This document shows positions 1-8,679 of a stretch of DNA of 46,492 nt, piece after piece. Origin of the DNA: Mageeibacillus sp. UBA1243 (lineage in GTDB: Bacteria > Bacillota > Clostridia > UBA1212); the NCBI GenBank assembly GCA_002308595.1, contig DBWH01000006.1, forward strand, positions 1 through 46,492, in the 5' to 3' direction. Within the stretch, counting starts at the first letter, position 1. Every line of letters begins with the position of its first letter. The notes below the pieces were generated by a model. It did not search any database, was not told the origin of the DNA, and was given only the letters and a program-made list of their open reading frames with translations. Made by a program: the position numbers and the translations under genes.

Positions 1-90
1 GGCGTTGACATGAGCACGCCGGAGCCGGTTTCGAGCGGTCTGAAGCTTTTCGGTGAGCTTATTGAAGAGATGGAAAAAATAACGGGATAA
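1..90 (+). CDS. C-terminal end of an unrecognised protein (partial)
   Basis: The first 30 codons of the window form an open frame ending in TAA at 88-90, followed directly by a terminator-like hairpin, so this is the 3' end of a plus-strand gene that begins outside the window. The 29 visible residues end in the helical, acidic stretch LIEEMEKITG. No motif allows a family call. It converges on the GH27 gene that ends at 168. The evidence for a real gene is the open frame reaching the window edge together with the terminator. Confidence 0.55.
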   Translation, partial: GVDMSTPEPVSSGLKLFGELIEEMEKITG

Positions 91-98
91 AATGAAAC

Positions 99-131
99 GC
101 GCGGCAGGTTCTTTCAACATTCCTGCCGCGC
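99..131. terminator. Rho-independent terminator, probably bidirectional
   Basis: A perfect 10-bp stem, GCGCGGCAGG paired with CCTGCCGCGC, encloses a 13-nt loop. It lies 8 bp after the plus-strand stop at 90 and 36 bp past the end of the minus-strand gene at 168. An A/T-rich run follows on both sides, though neither is a long uninterrupted U tract. The position between convergent genes fits a shared terminator. Confidence 0.75.
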
Positions 132-167
132 AATTTATAAACTTATTTCAGGCGAAGGGTTCTTCGC

Positions 168-1295
168 TTATTTTTTTATCAGCCTTGCCCTTATGAGCTT
201 AGAGCCGTGGGCGGGCACGCCTGTTACGAATATATCCTCGAACTCGCCGAGGCTCTTCATCTCCCAGAGGTCAAACAGCTTAAGCTTGACGCTCGTTGAG
301 CGGTTGAGGCCTATGTCAGTGAAGCTTACGGGGAAGCCGACTTCGTTGTCCGACATATTGAAATAGCCAAGGACAATGTCGCCGTTCTCCATGTGTCTCA
401 CCCAGACGTCTGCGTTGTCGGGTCTTCCGGTGAGGAGGTACGGCTGGCGGTATGCTGCGTCCTGGTTTACGGCAATGACAGCCTTGTTCTGCAGTATTGC
501 CTTGGTTTCCGGAGTCTGGTTTCTGATGTCGCTGCCGATCATGAGAGGCGAGCCGAAGAATGCCCAGATTGAGAAGTGTGTGCGGTACTCTTCAAGCGTG
601 CAGAAGTTCTCGCGGCCGACGTGTCCCTTGCCGCCCATGCCGACGATGAGCATATCCATGTCGTTGAAGCAGCCCTGGCCGTTGTACTCGTATATATTCT
701 TCTGGATGTTGTAGATGTCGCGGATTGAGCTGAAGCAGTCCACGATGTCGCCCGTTGAACGCCAGAGGTGCGAGCCTGTCGATTTGATCCATCTGTGGGT
801 TTCGTCTGCGCCCCAGCTGCAGGCTGAGAGGACGATGTCGCGGCCGCAATTGGCGAGTGCGAGACCCATTCTTCTGTAGAGCTTGGCGCCGTCCTCGGAC
901 TGAGGCTTGTAGCAGTAGTCAAGCTTGAGGTAGTCGATGCCCCACTCGGCAAACGTTTCGGCGTCAATGAATTCGTACTCAAAAGAAGCCGGGTAGCCTG
1001 CGCAGGTGTAGTTGCCGACACAGGAGTAGATGCCGAACTTGAGGCCCTTTGAGTGGACGTAGTCGGCAAGCGCTTTCATACCGTTCGGGAACTTGACGTG
1101 GTCGGGCACGAGGCGGCCTTTTTCGTCGCGCTTCAGTTCTGACCAGCAGTCGTCGATTACGAGATAATCGTAGCCGCAGTCAAGATAACCATCGTCAACC
1201 ATCCTGTCGGCAATCTCTTTGATGAGATTCTCGTCAATGTTATTGGCGAATGTGTTCCATGAGTTCCATCCCATTGGCGGTTTTGTTACTATCAT
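168..1295 (-). CDS. Alpha-galactosidase, glycoside hydrolase family 27
   Basis: This retaining alpha-galactosidase would remove terminal alpha-linked galactose from oligosaccharides such as raffinose-type sugars or galactomannan side chains. The 375-residue protein opens with the family signature PPMGWNSWNTF. It carries DDCW near residue 48, the nucleophile motif LKLDYC (Asp126) and the acid/base motif WRSTGDI (Asp183), then FNDMDML where most members have NDPDML. No signal peptide is visible, so it probably acts in the cytoplasm on imported oligosaccharides. The start is supported by GGAGG eight bases upstream. It is the last gene of a minus-strand unit after the HerA-like ATPase (30-bp gap) and the DUF4091 lipoprotein. 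GH36 enzymes are much longer, so GH27 is the better fit. Confidence 0.93.
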   Translation of the reverse strand: MIVTKPPMGWNSWNTFANNIDENLIKEIADRMVDDGYLDCGYDYLVIDDCWSELKRDEKGRLVPDHVKFPNGMKALADYVHSKGLKFGIYSCVGNYTCAGYPASFEYEFIDAETFAEWGIDYLKLDYCYKPQSEDGAKLYRRMGLALANCGRDIVLSACSWGADETHRWIKSTGSHLWRSTGDIVDCFSSIRDIYNIQKNIYEYNGQGCFNDMDMLIVGMGGKGHVGRENFCTLEEYRTHFSIWAFFGSPLMIGSDIRNQTPETKAILQNKAVIAVNQDAAYRQPYLLTGRPDNADVWVRHMENGDIVLGYFNMSDNEVGFPVSFTDIGLNRSTSVKLKLFDLWEMKSLGEFEDIFVTGVPAHGSKLIRARLIKK

Positions 1296-1325
1296 ACTGT
1301 TACCTCCATATTTAGTTTATATAAA

Positions 1326-2960
1326 TCACTTTTTATTTCCGAATAAACCCCGCAGGATTTCGTTGATGCCGGTCCTCATTGCGCCTGAAAGAGCGTTGGT
1401 GGCTGCCCTCTCGGCGATCTTGCCGGTCGAAATCTTTTTGCCGCCCGTGACGGAGCGGACAATGTTTGTGCTGACGCTTCTTGAAACCGACGACGATGCG
1501 CTCTTGACGGCTGTATTGGCGGATTTGCTGAGCGTCTTTACGACCTTGTTTTGCGCTGCCGTGTTTGACTTTTTGGTATTGGCGGCAGTCTTTTTGGTCT
1601 CCTGAGCCTTTTTGGCTTTTTCTTCCTTAGCCTTCTCCTGCTGCTGAAGTTCCTCTTCCTGCTGACGCATGAGCTCCTCGCGCGCTGCCATTATGATCTC
1701 GTAGGCTGACTCGCGGTCAATCGGCTCCCTGTACTTTTCGTCCATCTCGTCATTTCTGATGCACTCCTCGACAAGTTCCTCGGGCGCCGTACCCATAAAG
1801 CTCTGCGGAGGAAGAATGCGGACGATTTCAGCCATATCGGGCGCTCCTTTTGCATCAAGGAAGCTCACAACAGCCTCGCCAACGCCAAGGTTCATAATCG
1901 CCTCTTCGGTGTTGAATTTCGGGTTGGACCTGAACGCCCATGCCGCAGCTTTAATTGTCTTCTGCTCCGCGGGTGTGTATGCGCGAAGTCCGTGCTGAAT
2001 CTTGTTCGAGAGCTGCGCAAGAACCTCGTCAGGAATGTCCGACGGGCTCTGTGTGACGAAGTACACGCCAACGCCTTTCGACCTGATAAGCTTAACGACC
2101 TGAACTATCTTTCTGACAAGAGCCTTGGGTGCGTCGCTGAAGAGAAGATGCGCCTCGTCAAAGAAGAAAACAATCTTCGGTTTTTCAAGGTCGCCGACCT
2201 CCGGGAGGCGCTCAAACAGTGTCGAAAGCATCCAGAGAAGGAACGTCGCGTAAACCTTCGGGCTGTTTATGAGCCTTGAACTTGAAAGTATGTTCATGTA
2301 GCCGCGGCCGTCTTTGTCGGTCTTCAGCCAGTCGTTTATGTCAAGGTCAGCCTCTCCGAAAACGTGCTCTGCGCCCTCTTCAGAGAAGTTAAGAAGCGCT
2401 CTCTGAATGGCGCCAATGCTTGCCGTGGAAACGAGGCCGTACTCGTTTGAAAACTCTTTTCTGTTGTCGCCGACGTACTGGACCATCGCCTTGAGGTCCT
2501 TAAAATCAATGAGCTCAAGGCCCTGCTCGTCGGCAACCTTAAACACTACCGTAAGCACGCCCGCCTGCACGTCGTTAAGTTCGAGCAGTCTTGCAAGCAG
2601 CTGCGGCCCCATGTCTGTGACGGTCATTCTGACCGGAATGCCCTTTTCTCCGAAAATATCCCAGAATCTAACGGGGTAGGATTTGTACTCCCAGTTTTCG
2701 ATTTCAAAACTTTTGATGCGCTTCTGCATTGATTCCGAATCCTTGCCGGGAACGATCATGCCGGAAAGGTCACCCTTGACGTCGGCAAAGAAGACGGGCA
2801 CGCCTGAGTCCGAGAATGACTCGGAAAGCACCTTGAGCGTGGTGGTCTTGCCGGTACCGGAAGCGCCGGAGATTATGCCGTGCCTGTTGGCCATCTTGGG
2901 AAGGAGGAAAACCCTTCTGTCCTCGGAAAGTCCGATCCAGTTCTTTTCGTAAATGTACAT
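1326..2960 (-). CDS. HerA-like ATPase (DUF853 family)
   Basis: A 544-residue P-loop ATPase of the DUF853/YjgR type, related to the HerA-FtsK superfamily of hexameric DNA motors. Walker A is GASGTGKTT at residues 32-40 and Walker B with DEAH is at 265-271 (IVFFFDEAHLLF), followed by the sensor-like sequence FVTQSP. Beyond about residue 430 the protein becomes a Glu/Gln- then Ala/Lys/Ser-rich tail that looks coiled-coil to disordered. The cellular role of this family is poorly known, and a DNA-translocating or repair function is inference. GGGGAG lies 8 bases before the ATG. It sits oddly between two carbohydrate genes, 101 bp after the DUF4091 gene and 30 bp before the GH27 gene. Confidence 0.88.
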   Translation of the reverse strand: MYIYEKNWIGLSEDRRVFLLPKMANRHGIISGASGTGKTTTLKVLSESFSDSGVPVFFADVKGDLSGMIVPGKDSESMQKRIKSFEIENWEYKSYPVRFWDIFGEKGIPVRMTVTDMGPQLLARLLELNDVQAGVLTVVFKVADEQGLELIDFKDLKAMVQYVGDNRKEFSNEYGLVSTASIGAIQRALLNFSEEGAEHVFGEADLDINDWLKTDKDGRGYMNILSSSRLINSPKVYATFLLWMLSTLFERLPEVGDLEKPKIVFFFDEAHLLFSDAPKALVRKIVQVVKLIRSKGVGVYFVTQSPSDIPDEVLAQLSNKIQHGLRAYTPAEQKTIKAAAWAFRSNPKFNTEEAIMNLGVGEAVVSFLDAKGAPDMAEIVRILPPQSFMGTAPEELVEECIRNDEMDEKYREPIDRESAYEIIMAAREELMRQQEEELQQQEKAKEEKAKKAQETKKTAANTKKSNTAAQNKVVKTLSKSANTAVKSASSSVSRSVSTNIVRSVTGGKKISTGKIAERAATNALSGAMRTGINEILRGLFGNKK

Positions 2961-3005
2961 TCTGAAATCTCCCCTTAGTTAAGATTCAAAAAAATCTTCG
3001 TAAAC

Positions 3006-3013
3006 CGCCAATG
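3006..3013. repeat. Intergenic copy of the CGCCAATG word
   Basis: One exact copy of the dispersed octamer, in the 101-bp gap between the DUF4091 and HerA-like genes, 9 bp from the hairpin at 3022-3042. See the finding on the window-wide motif. Confidence 0.6.
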
Positions 3014-3021
3014 CGCCGGAA

Positions 3022-3042
3022 GCCGCCGAAACCTTCGGCGGC
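3022..3042 (-). terminator. GC-rich hairpin after the DUF4091 gene
   Basis: A perfect 9-bp stem, GCCGCCGAA with TTCGGCGGC, and a 3-nt loop lie 20 bp past the stop of the DUF4091 gene. On the minus strand no U tract follows at once (a T-rich stretch comes only about 30 nt later), so it may be an attenuating or 3'-protecting hairpin rather than a full terminator. Confidence 0.45.
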
Positions 3043-3061
3043 CGCCGATGCAAAAGACTCT

Positions 3062-5341
3062 TTATTTGCTCTTTAAAGCCGAAAGCATGTTTCCGAGAGC
3101 GATTCTCGTCTCCGTGAACAGCTCCGCATCGTGGTTCCAGTCTGTAAGAGATGTTGCGAGCGATCTGATTATGAGGTTTACCTTCTCCTCGCCGAGCTCT
3201 TTTTTCAGCATTGTCAGGTACTCAAAGTCCTCGATACCGTCTCTTACGATTTCAAGTCTCAGGCAGCCGACAGGTCCGTCGATACCGTAAGGCTTGCCGC
3301 AGTATATGAGGACACCGTTGCCGTATGACTTAACCGTGCCGTTTACGACCTCATATTTCGGGTCGATACCGTAGTTGTTCTCCTTGAACGCCCACTCGTT
3401 GCACATATAGTAGAGGAAGCCGTCAATGTTAAAAAGCTTCTGCAGCCAGAAAAGCTCTCTTGAGCCCACGCCCTCGCAGTTGATGAGAACAGTTGCCTCG
3501 GGTCCGTTCGGAACTCTCGTGACGTACCACCAGACCTCGTCTCCGCCCTCCTGCTCTTTCTTCATTCTCTCCGGGAACTCGCCAAGCTTTTTCTCTATAA
3601 GAGGCGTCATGTATATGTACGTTTTCGGGTTGCTGAGGTAGTCCTTCCAGGTGCTGAAGAAGAAGTTGTGCGGGCACCAGACGTTGACGTATTCCTTGAC
3701 GTACTCAAAGTAGTCGACCGATCCGTCGCCGGCAAGGTCCTCGGTATAATGCATCGGGATGATCATCTTGTATCCCGGGAAGTTCTTTTTAAGTATCTCG
3801 CCGTTTCTGTTGACGTTGTCGAGCATGCCCGTGTTGAGCGGCTCGTCAACGGGATAGAAGTAAGACTTTTCGAGCCATTCGGCCTTCTGCGAAAGGTATG
3901 AGTAGGCGGCGGTCACATTGGCGTCATTGAGGTCTGTCTTCCAGCCGAGTGCCTGAAAAGCCGTGACTCTCGGATTGTTGAGGTAGGAGATAACCCTGTC
4001 GTCGCCGAACTGTCCGTCGTTTGTGTTGTAAGGGATGTTGTACGAGCAGACCCTGTTTTCAAGCAGGTAGTCGTAGTACTTCCGGTAGAGGATGCCGCCG
4101 TCGCCCTCGTAGAGTTCGTGGTAGGCGTAAACGTTGAACCAGGAAAGATCCATGAGCGTTTTGCAGGAAGTTGCCTCGGGAAGCTCGAAATTCCAAACGT
4201 ACGTGAAAATCTCGGCTGTCTTTACGACATCGCCAAGGCCGTTCTTCACGTTGACAGTCGCCTTGTAAAGGCCCTCTTTCGAATCCGCCTTCGTGCCTGT
4301 TTTTATGACGAAAGATTTGCTCTTGTTCTTTGAAACGTTAAAACTTCCGGAAAGCGGGGGCAGCGGGTCAATGACGTTCTCGCCCTCGACTTCAAAATAT
4401 GTGCCCTCAAAAACGTCCGCGGGAAGTTTTGCCGAGCCGTCCTCGCTTACAAACTCGGAGACCTCGAGCGTGAGACCTTCGCGGGTTTCCTTGGCGGTAA
4501 GTATGAGCTGGCATGCCTCGAGTTCGTTCTTTGCAAGGTACATGCAGTAAGTGTCGGTGCCTGAAGCGCTGATGTCCTCCTCGGCGGTGCGCGTGAAGGA
4601 GTGGTTGAACTTCATGATGAGCGAAGAATCCTCGTTCGGAGCCTTAACGGGTTTGTAAGAGGTGTAGACGGCGGGAGCCGACGACCTGTAGTCTTTAAGG
4701 AGCTTGTCAAGTTCCTTCTGCTCGGCGGCGGTGAAAGCCTTGCCGGAAGCAGTCTTCTTCATGTAGGAGAGAGCGTCTTTTTCGGTCTTTAAGAAGATCA
4801 TCTCGCCGACGCAGCACGCCTCGCCTTTTGTGGTTGCGGTCTTTTCAAAGTCGAACCTGAAGAAAGAGTAGTCGCCCTGAAGTTCAGAAGCGCTGAAGTC
4901 AAAGAGAACGTAGCACCAGTCGTCCGACGTGTTGTCGTAGTAGGAGCAACGGTAGAGATTTGCGTCCGGGAAGAGGTTCCCGTTCACGTTGGCGAAAAGA
5001 TAGAACGAGTTGTCGTTGCAGTTTTTCGACTTAATCTTGAGAACGACGAACGGATATTCCGTGGAATTTATGTTCTTCCGGCCGGTGAGCGTCAGGTACT
5101 GCTGAAAATTGAAGGCGCAGTAAGGGTCCGACGCGTATTCGACGTTGGTGGTAAACCAGGGTGAACTGCCGGTGCCGGAGCCGTTGTACGAGATTTCGCA
5201 TTCATTGGCGAGGAAGAGTGTAGATTCAAGAGCACTTTTGTTGTTGAGACTGACTTTTATCGCGCCCGAAGCGTTGTTGCAGCCTGTGAAAAGGCAGATG
5301 ACCATTGATAAAGTGAGTAGTAAAGCAACAGCTTTTTTCAT
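3062..5341 (-). CDS. DUF4091-domain lipoprotein, probable glycosidase-related
   Basis: A secreted, lipid-anchored protein of 759 residues. The ATG at 5341 is chosen because it gives a clean lipoprotein signal (MKK, a hydrophobic stretch, then the lipobox LFTGC with Cys21) and has GGGGG upstream. An in-frame ATG 54 bases further up has no Shine-Dalgarno site and would put charged residues ahead of the signal. The C-terminal half looks like DUF4091, a TIM-barrel-type domain seen next to glycoside hydrolases and GH123-like proteins. The family ending is clear (LRLEIVRDGIEDFEYL). The N-terminal half looks like beta-rich carbohydrate-binding modules. It heads the unit containing the HerA-like and GH27 genes. 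Enzymatic activity is not established for the domain, so sugar binding or hydrolysis is inferred from context. Confidence 0.85.
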   Translation of the reverse strand: MKKAVALLLTLSMVICLFTGCNNASGAIKVSLNNKSALESTLFLANECEISYNGSGTGSSPWFTTNVEYASDPYCAFNFQQYLTLTGRKNINSTEYPFVVLKIKSKNCNDNSFYLFANVNGNLFPDANLYRCSYYDNTSDDWCYVLFDFSASELQGDYSFFRFDFEKTATTKGEACCVGEMIFLKTEKDALSYMKKTASGKAFTAAEQKELDKLLKDYRSSAPAVYTSYKPVKAPNEDSSLIMKFNHSFTRTAEEDISASGTDTYCMYLAKNELEACQLILTAKETREGLTLEVSEFVSEDGSAKLPADVFEGTYFEVEGENVIDPLPPLSGSFNVSKNKSKSFVIKTGTKADSKEGLYKATVNVKNGLGDVVKTAEIFTYVWNFELPEATSCKTLMDLSWFNVYAYHELYEGDGGILYRKYYDYLLENRVCSYNIPYNTNDGQFGDDRVISYLNNPRVTAFQALGWKTDLNDANVTAAYSYLSQKAEWLEKSYFYPVDEPLNTGMLDNVNRNGEILKKNFPGYKMIIPMHYTEDLAGDGSVDYFEYVKEYVNVWCPHNFFFSTWKDYLSNPKTYIYMTPLIEKKLGEFPERMKKEQEGGDEVWWYVTRVPNGPEATVLINCEGVGSRELFWLQKLFNIDGFLYYMCNEWAFKENNYGIDPKYEVVNGTVKSYGNGVLIYCGKPYGIDGPVGCLRLEIVRDGIEDFEYLTMLKKELGEEKVNLIIRSLATSLTDWNHDAELFTETRIALGNMLSALKSK

Positions 5342-5436
5342 ATGTGACCCCCAATTGAGTGTTGGAAGAACCGTCTTTCGGCCCTGCAGTTTCATGTAAC
5401 AGTTAGGGACTTAAGTTATTTCAAATTCTTCGATAC

Positions 5437-5466
5437 ATTTTACTACTTGGAGCGCTTCCGTGTCAA
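5437..5466 (-). promoter_or_regulatory. Sigma-A-type promoter for the DUF4091 gene unit
   Basis: On the minus strand, TTGACA (5466-5461) and TAAAAT (5442-5437) are separated by 18 bases. Transcription would start near 5430, giving a leader of about 90 nt before the ATG at 5341. No other strong promoter was seen before the HerA-like and GH27 genes. Confidence 0.75.
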
Positions 5467-5757
5467 CCGAAAGTGCCCTTGAGGAAGAGGCCTTCCCGCC
5501 TGCCGCAAATGCGCTCTTAGCCCTCTAAACCATCCGTTTAACAATCCTTCCGCACCCACACACGCCAATGTTTTTGTCCTATTTTTAGCAGACTCCACTC
5601 CCGGTAGAGTCGCATCCTCCGTCAGTGGAATCGGTATCTAATAATCTTCAAAGCGGTTTCTAATGTAATTCGGTTGTTCTTCCGGCCGATATATGGCAAG
5701 ATGGACGTGTCAGGTGAAAGCCTTGGCGGCAATTCATTTCGGGAAAGGAACGAAGTT
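5467..5757. other. Gene-free spacer
   Basis: This spacer between the divergent DUF4091 promoter and the SGNH hydrolase shows no credible coding frame. It holds an 8-bp hairpin with one wobble pair (5591-5611, GACTCCAC and GTAGAGTC) and one copy of the CGCCAATG word. No clear promoter for the plus-strand hydrolase was found. Confidence 0.4.
5563..5570. repeat. Intergenic copy of the CGCCAATG word
   Basis: An exact copy of the dispersed octamer in the gene-free spacer upstream of the SGNH hydrolase gene, about 100 bp from the -35 box of the DUF4091 promoter. Confidence 0.6.
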
Positions 5758-6447
5758 ATGACAAAGCTCTCGATATTCGGCGATTCAATACTTAAGGGCG
5801 TTATGTTTAACGGAAACGGCCCGAAAAGGTACAGTCTCTACGAAGGCTCGCTCTGCGAAAGGCTCAGGTCCGAAGGGATTGAGGCAGAGAACCGCTCGAG
5901 GATGGGCTACACAGTGATTGACGGCGCAAAGGACATTGACGAGTACATCGCCAATGCAAAACCCGGCAGCATCCTTCTTGAGTACGGCGGAAACGATTCC
6001 ATGTACCGCTGGAAGGAGATTTCGGAGTCGCCCTCAAAGGTTCACGGCAGAGTCATTGACATCAAAAACTTCACCGAGACGTACGCCTCGATCATCAAAA
6101 AGCTTCTTGCAAACGGGTTTGACGTGACGCTTACGACGATCATTCCGATTGACCCCGAGAGGTATATAAACCACGTCTCCGGCAAGCTCTCGTACGAAAA
6201 TATCATGAAGTGGCTCGGTAATCCCGACAGGCTCACGCGCATGCACGACCAGTACAACGAAGCGATTATTAAACTCGCCAATAAGTACGGCTGCGGCCTC
6301 ATCGATCTAAGGTCAGCTTTCGAAAACCAGGCCGGCGGAAATCAGCTTCTCTGCGTTGACGGCATCCATCCGACGCTTCTCGGCCACAAAAAAATAGAAC
6401 AGGCAGTTGCGGACTTCTTCTCGTCAAAAGCCGCACTCCCCGTCTGA
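5758..6447 (+). CDS. SGNH/GDSL-family hydrolase
   Basis: A 229-residue esterase-type hydrolase with the SGNH blocks. Block I is FGDSILKG with nucleophile Ser10, block III is YGGND with Asn79, and block V is DGIHPTLLGH with Asp201 and His204. No signal peptide is present, so it is probably cytoplasmic. Typical substrates of the family are acyl, acetyl-sugar or lysophospholipid esters, and the substrate here cannot be told. The ATG at 5758 is chosen because GGAAAGGA precedes it and the protein then starts directly at the first strand. A longer in-frame start at 5674 would add 28 residues outside the fold. The gene stands alone, divergent from the DUF4091 gene, and ends in a strong terminator. 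Confidence 0.87.
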   Translation: MTKLSIFGDSILKGVMFNGNGPKRYSLYEGSLCERLRSEGIEAENRSRMGYTVIDGAKDIDEYIANAKPGSILLEYGGNDSMYRWKEISESPSKVHGRVIDIKNFTETYASIIKKLLANGFDVTLTTIIPIDPERYINHVSGKLSYENIMKWLGNPDRLTRMHDQYNEAIIKLANKYGCGLIDLRSAFENQAGGNQLLCVDGIHPTLLGHKKIEQAVADFFSSKAALPV

Positions 6448-6465
6448 AATAACCGGTTTATGTGA

Positions 6466-6514
6466 AAAGCTGCGTCAGGCTTAAAAAAAATTCCCTGACG
6501 CAGCTTTCTTTTTA
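6466..6514. terminator. Rho-independent terminator between SGNH gene and hemZ
   Basis: A 14-bp perfect stem (AAAGCTGCGTCAGG with CCTGACGCAGCTTT) has a 14-nt A-rich loop and is followed on the plus strand by CTTTTTATT. It lies between convergent genes and probably serves both. Its T-rich tail overlaps the hemZ stop codon. Confidence 0.88.
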
Positions 6515-7993
6515 TTCTTCAAGCAGCCTGTTTAAAGCCTCCTGCTTTCTTCTTATTATCTCATCGAGGCTTACAAGGTACTCGTCAACGCTCTTCGTGT
6601 TAAAGAACCGCCCGATAAAGCTTCCGCCGTCCTTGACAATCTTTGTGACAGCTCCCGCGCCGCAGGCTATGACTGTCTTGTCCTCCTCCATAATATGTAT
6701 GTTGTAAGGGCTTTCAAAGCCTTTGCGGCAGTAGCTCACGTTTTCGTTGTTTCCGACGCAGTTTTTCTGCCTGTAGAGGTAGTAGGGAGACATGTTCATC
6801 GCCTTGGCGGCTTTCGCGCCGATGTCGCACATCTTTTCAGTGTCCGAGACCGCGACCTGTTTTTTCATGTCGTCGTCCTTTGAGAGCCTTGAAGCGCGCT
6901 TCAGTGCAAGCGCATGAACCGTAAGCCCCGAAGGTCCGAGCTTTTCAATCTCGTCCATTGTGTGCAAAAAGTCGGAAGGAGTCTCACCCGGAAGGCCGGC
7001 AATGACGTCCATGTTTATGTTCTCAAAGCCAATCTCCTTAGCAAGTTTATATGCCGCAACAGTTTCGGCGCTCGTGTGGCGTCTTCCTATTGTCTCGAGC
7101 GTCCTGTCGTTCATCGTCTGCGGGTTGATGCTTATCCTTGTAACGCCGCGGCTTTTTATCGCCGATAACTTTTCGCGCGTCACCGTGTCAGGCCGCCCCG
7201 CCTCAACGCTGAACTCGTCAAGGCTTCCTATATCAAAGTTTCTCCCTAAAATATCTAGAATCCTGCCAAGCTGCCCCGCTGATATCGACGTAGGGGTGCC
7301 GCCGCCGATGTAAATGTCGGTGACTTTTTTGCCCTTAAGCCTTGGCGATACGAACTCGATTTCCTTTTCGAGAACGTCAATGTAGCTGTCAATCCGCTTC
7401 TGATAGCGGCTTATGGGGCTTGAGCCGAACGTGCAGTAGGAGCAGATTGTCGGGCAGAACGGTATCGAAACGTAAAAGCTGATCTCGTCCTCCGACGGGC
7501 CTATGAATTTCTTCTGATTTTTGAAGGTGTCAAAACAAAGCTCAGTCTTTTTATCGGTGACAAAAAAGAAGTCCCTAAAATGCGCCCTCGCCTCGTCTTC
7601 CGTAAGGCCCGCTTCAAAAAGCTTGTGAAGAACCTTTACCGGGCGAACGCCTGTGAGCACGCCCCAGGGCGACTTATATCCGTAAATATCCGACAAAATC
7701 TTATATAAGTACCTCTTGAGAAGGTTCCTGTCGTTTGAAAGCCCGGTGTGCGCGGCGTATACGCTGTCCTCAGTGACCGCCGACCGTCTTGCGTCAGAGA
7801 CATATATTTTAATCTCGCGGGGCGCTGTATTTGCGTCAGAAAGCCTCAGAACGCTGTCCGGCGCTTCTTCGCTGCCGCCAAGGTCACTCTCCGGGTGCAG
7901 TTCAGGCATCCCGTAAATGTGCGCAAAAACCTGCATTGCTTCGTAGTAATGCATCGGCGTGTATTCCTCGCGGCAGTAAAAGTCAAGTTTCAT
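6512..7993 (-). CDS. hemZ: Radical SAM HemZ, coproporphyrinogen dehydrogenase-like
   Basis: A 493-residue HemN-type radical SAM protein matching HemZ of Firmicutes. It has a long N-terminal extension with SPWGVLTGVRPVK near residue 108, then the 4Fe-4S motif CPTICSYC (Cys180, Cys184, Cys187) and GGGTPTS near 230. HemZ proteins are annotated as oxygen-independent coproporphyrinogen oxidases, but whether all make haem is uncertain and some HemN relatives are haem chaperones or act on other substrates. No other haem gene is in the window. It is the last gene of the recJ-relA-dtd-MBL unit, a common order in Firmicutes. No Shine-Dalgarno site is visible; the ATG is 17 nt after the preceding stop, so coupled translation is likely. 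Confidence 0.88.
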   Translation of the reverse strand: MKLDFYCREEYTPMHYYEAMQVFAHIYGMPELHPESDLGGSEEAPDSVLRLSDANTAPREIKIYVSDARRSAVTEDSVYAAHTGLSNDRNLLKRYLYKILSDIYGYKSPWGVLTGVRPVKVLHKLFEAGLTEDEARAHFRDFFFVTDKKTELCFDTFKNQKKFIGPSEDEISFYVSIPFCPTICSYCTFGSSPISRYQKRIDSYIDVLEKEIEFVSPRLKGKKVTDIYIGGGTPTSISAGQLGRILDILGRNFDIGSLDEFSVEAGRPDTVTREKLSAIKSRGVTRISINPQTMNDRTLETIGRRHTSAETVAAYKLAKEIGFENINMDVIAGLPGETPSDFLHTMDEIEKLGPSGLTVHALALKRASRLSKDDDMKKQVAVSDTEKMCDIGAKAAKAMNMSPYYLYRQKNCVGNNENVSYCRKGFESPYNIHIMEEDKTVIACGAGAVTKIVKDGGSFIGRFFNTKSVDEYLVSLDEIIRRKQEALNRLLEE

Positions 7994-8010
7994 GGAAAAA
8001 TGCGGCAGTT

Positions 8011-8646
8011 TCAGAAAAAGTAAAGCTCATCGCCAATGGTGCTCGGCCGTCCGTGGCCCGGAAGTATCGTGACGTCATCGCCAAGGTGCGAAAGGCGCTC
8101 AAGCGACTCGTTCAGTATCTTCATGCTTCCGCCCTTAAAGTCCGTTCTTCCGACGCCTCCGTCCGCAAAAATAGTGTCGCCCGTAAAGATGAACTTTTCG
8201 GGTTCGTTATAGAGGCATATGCATCCCGGTGTGTGACCGGGCGTGTGAAGCACCTTGAATTTAACGTCTGCGTCAGCCCCTTTGAGAACGATCTCGTCGC
8301 CCTCGTCAACAGTCTTTTCGCACGCGGGGAACGTTCTCGGGTCTTCGAAAAGGTCTGATACATTGGCGTCAATGTCAGTCAGGGTGTCGTTTTCGAGCCT
8401 GTGGCATATGGTCAAAGCATCAGGAAAAGCTTTCTTCAGAGCTTCAAGCGAGGTGACGTGGTCGTAGTGGCCGTGCGTTAGAACAATGAAGTCAAGGTTC
8501 GCGTTCTTTTTGGCAAGAATGTTCTTTAAAGCTTCAACGTCGCAGCTTGCATCCACGAGCATGGCGCTGAAAGTGCCGTCAGCCTTGGGGCTGTCATTTA
8601 TGTATAAAAACGTGTTTGATGGTTCAACGCAGCATCTTGCGATCAT
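8011..8646 (-). CDS. MBL-fold metallo-hydrolase, glyoxalase II-like
   Basis: A 211-residue metallo-beta-lactamase-fold hydrolase. The metal ligands are readable: THGHYDH at residues 57-63, HTPGHTPG, FTGDTIFADGGVGRTD and a final ILPGHG. The short length without the C-terminal glutathione-binding domain fits the small YcbL/GloB-like group found beside dtd and relA in Firmicutes, whose in vivo substrate is mostly unknown. AAAGGA lies about 8 bases before the ATG. The gene is 33 bp after dtd and 17 bp before hemZ. Confidence 0.87.
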   Translation of the reverse strand: MIARCCVEPSNTFLYINDSPKADGTFSAMLVDASCDVEALKNILAKKNANLDFIVLTHGHYDHVTSLEALKKAFPDALTICHRLENDTLTDIDANVSDLFEDPRTFPACEKTVDEGDEIVLKGADADVKFKVLHTPGHTPGCICLYNEPEKFIFTGDTIFADGGVGRTDFKGGSMKILNESLERLSHLGDDVTILPGHGRPSTIGDELYFF

Positions 8647-8679
8647 GGTGTCAGTCCTTTATGCTAAATCCGAAATTCT

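Noticed and set aside
5467..5757. Riboswitch or small gene in the long spacer
   Set aside because: Only one weak hairpin and one copy of the word were seen; no known aptamer core or coding frame with a ribosome site.
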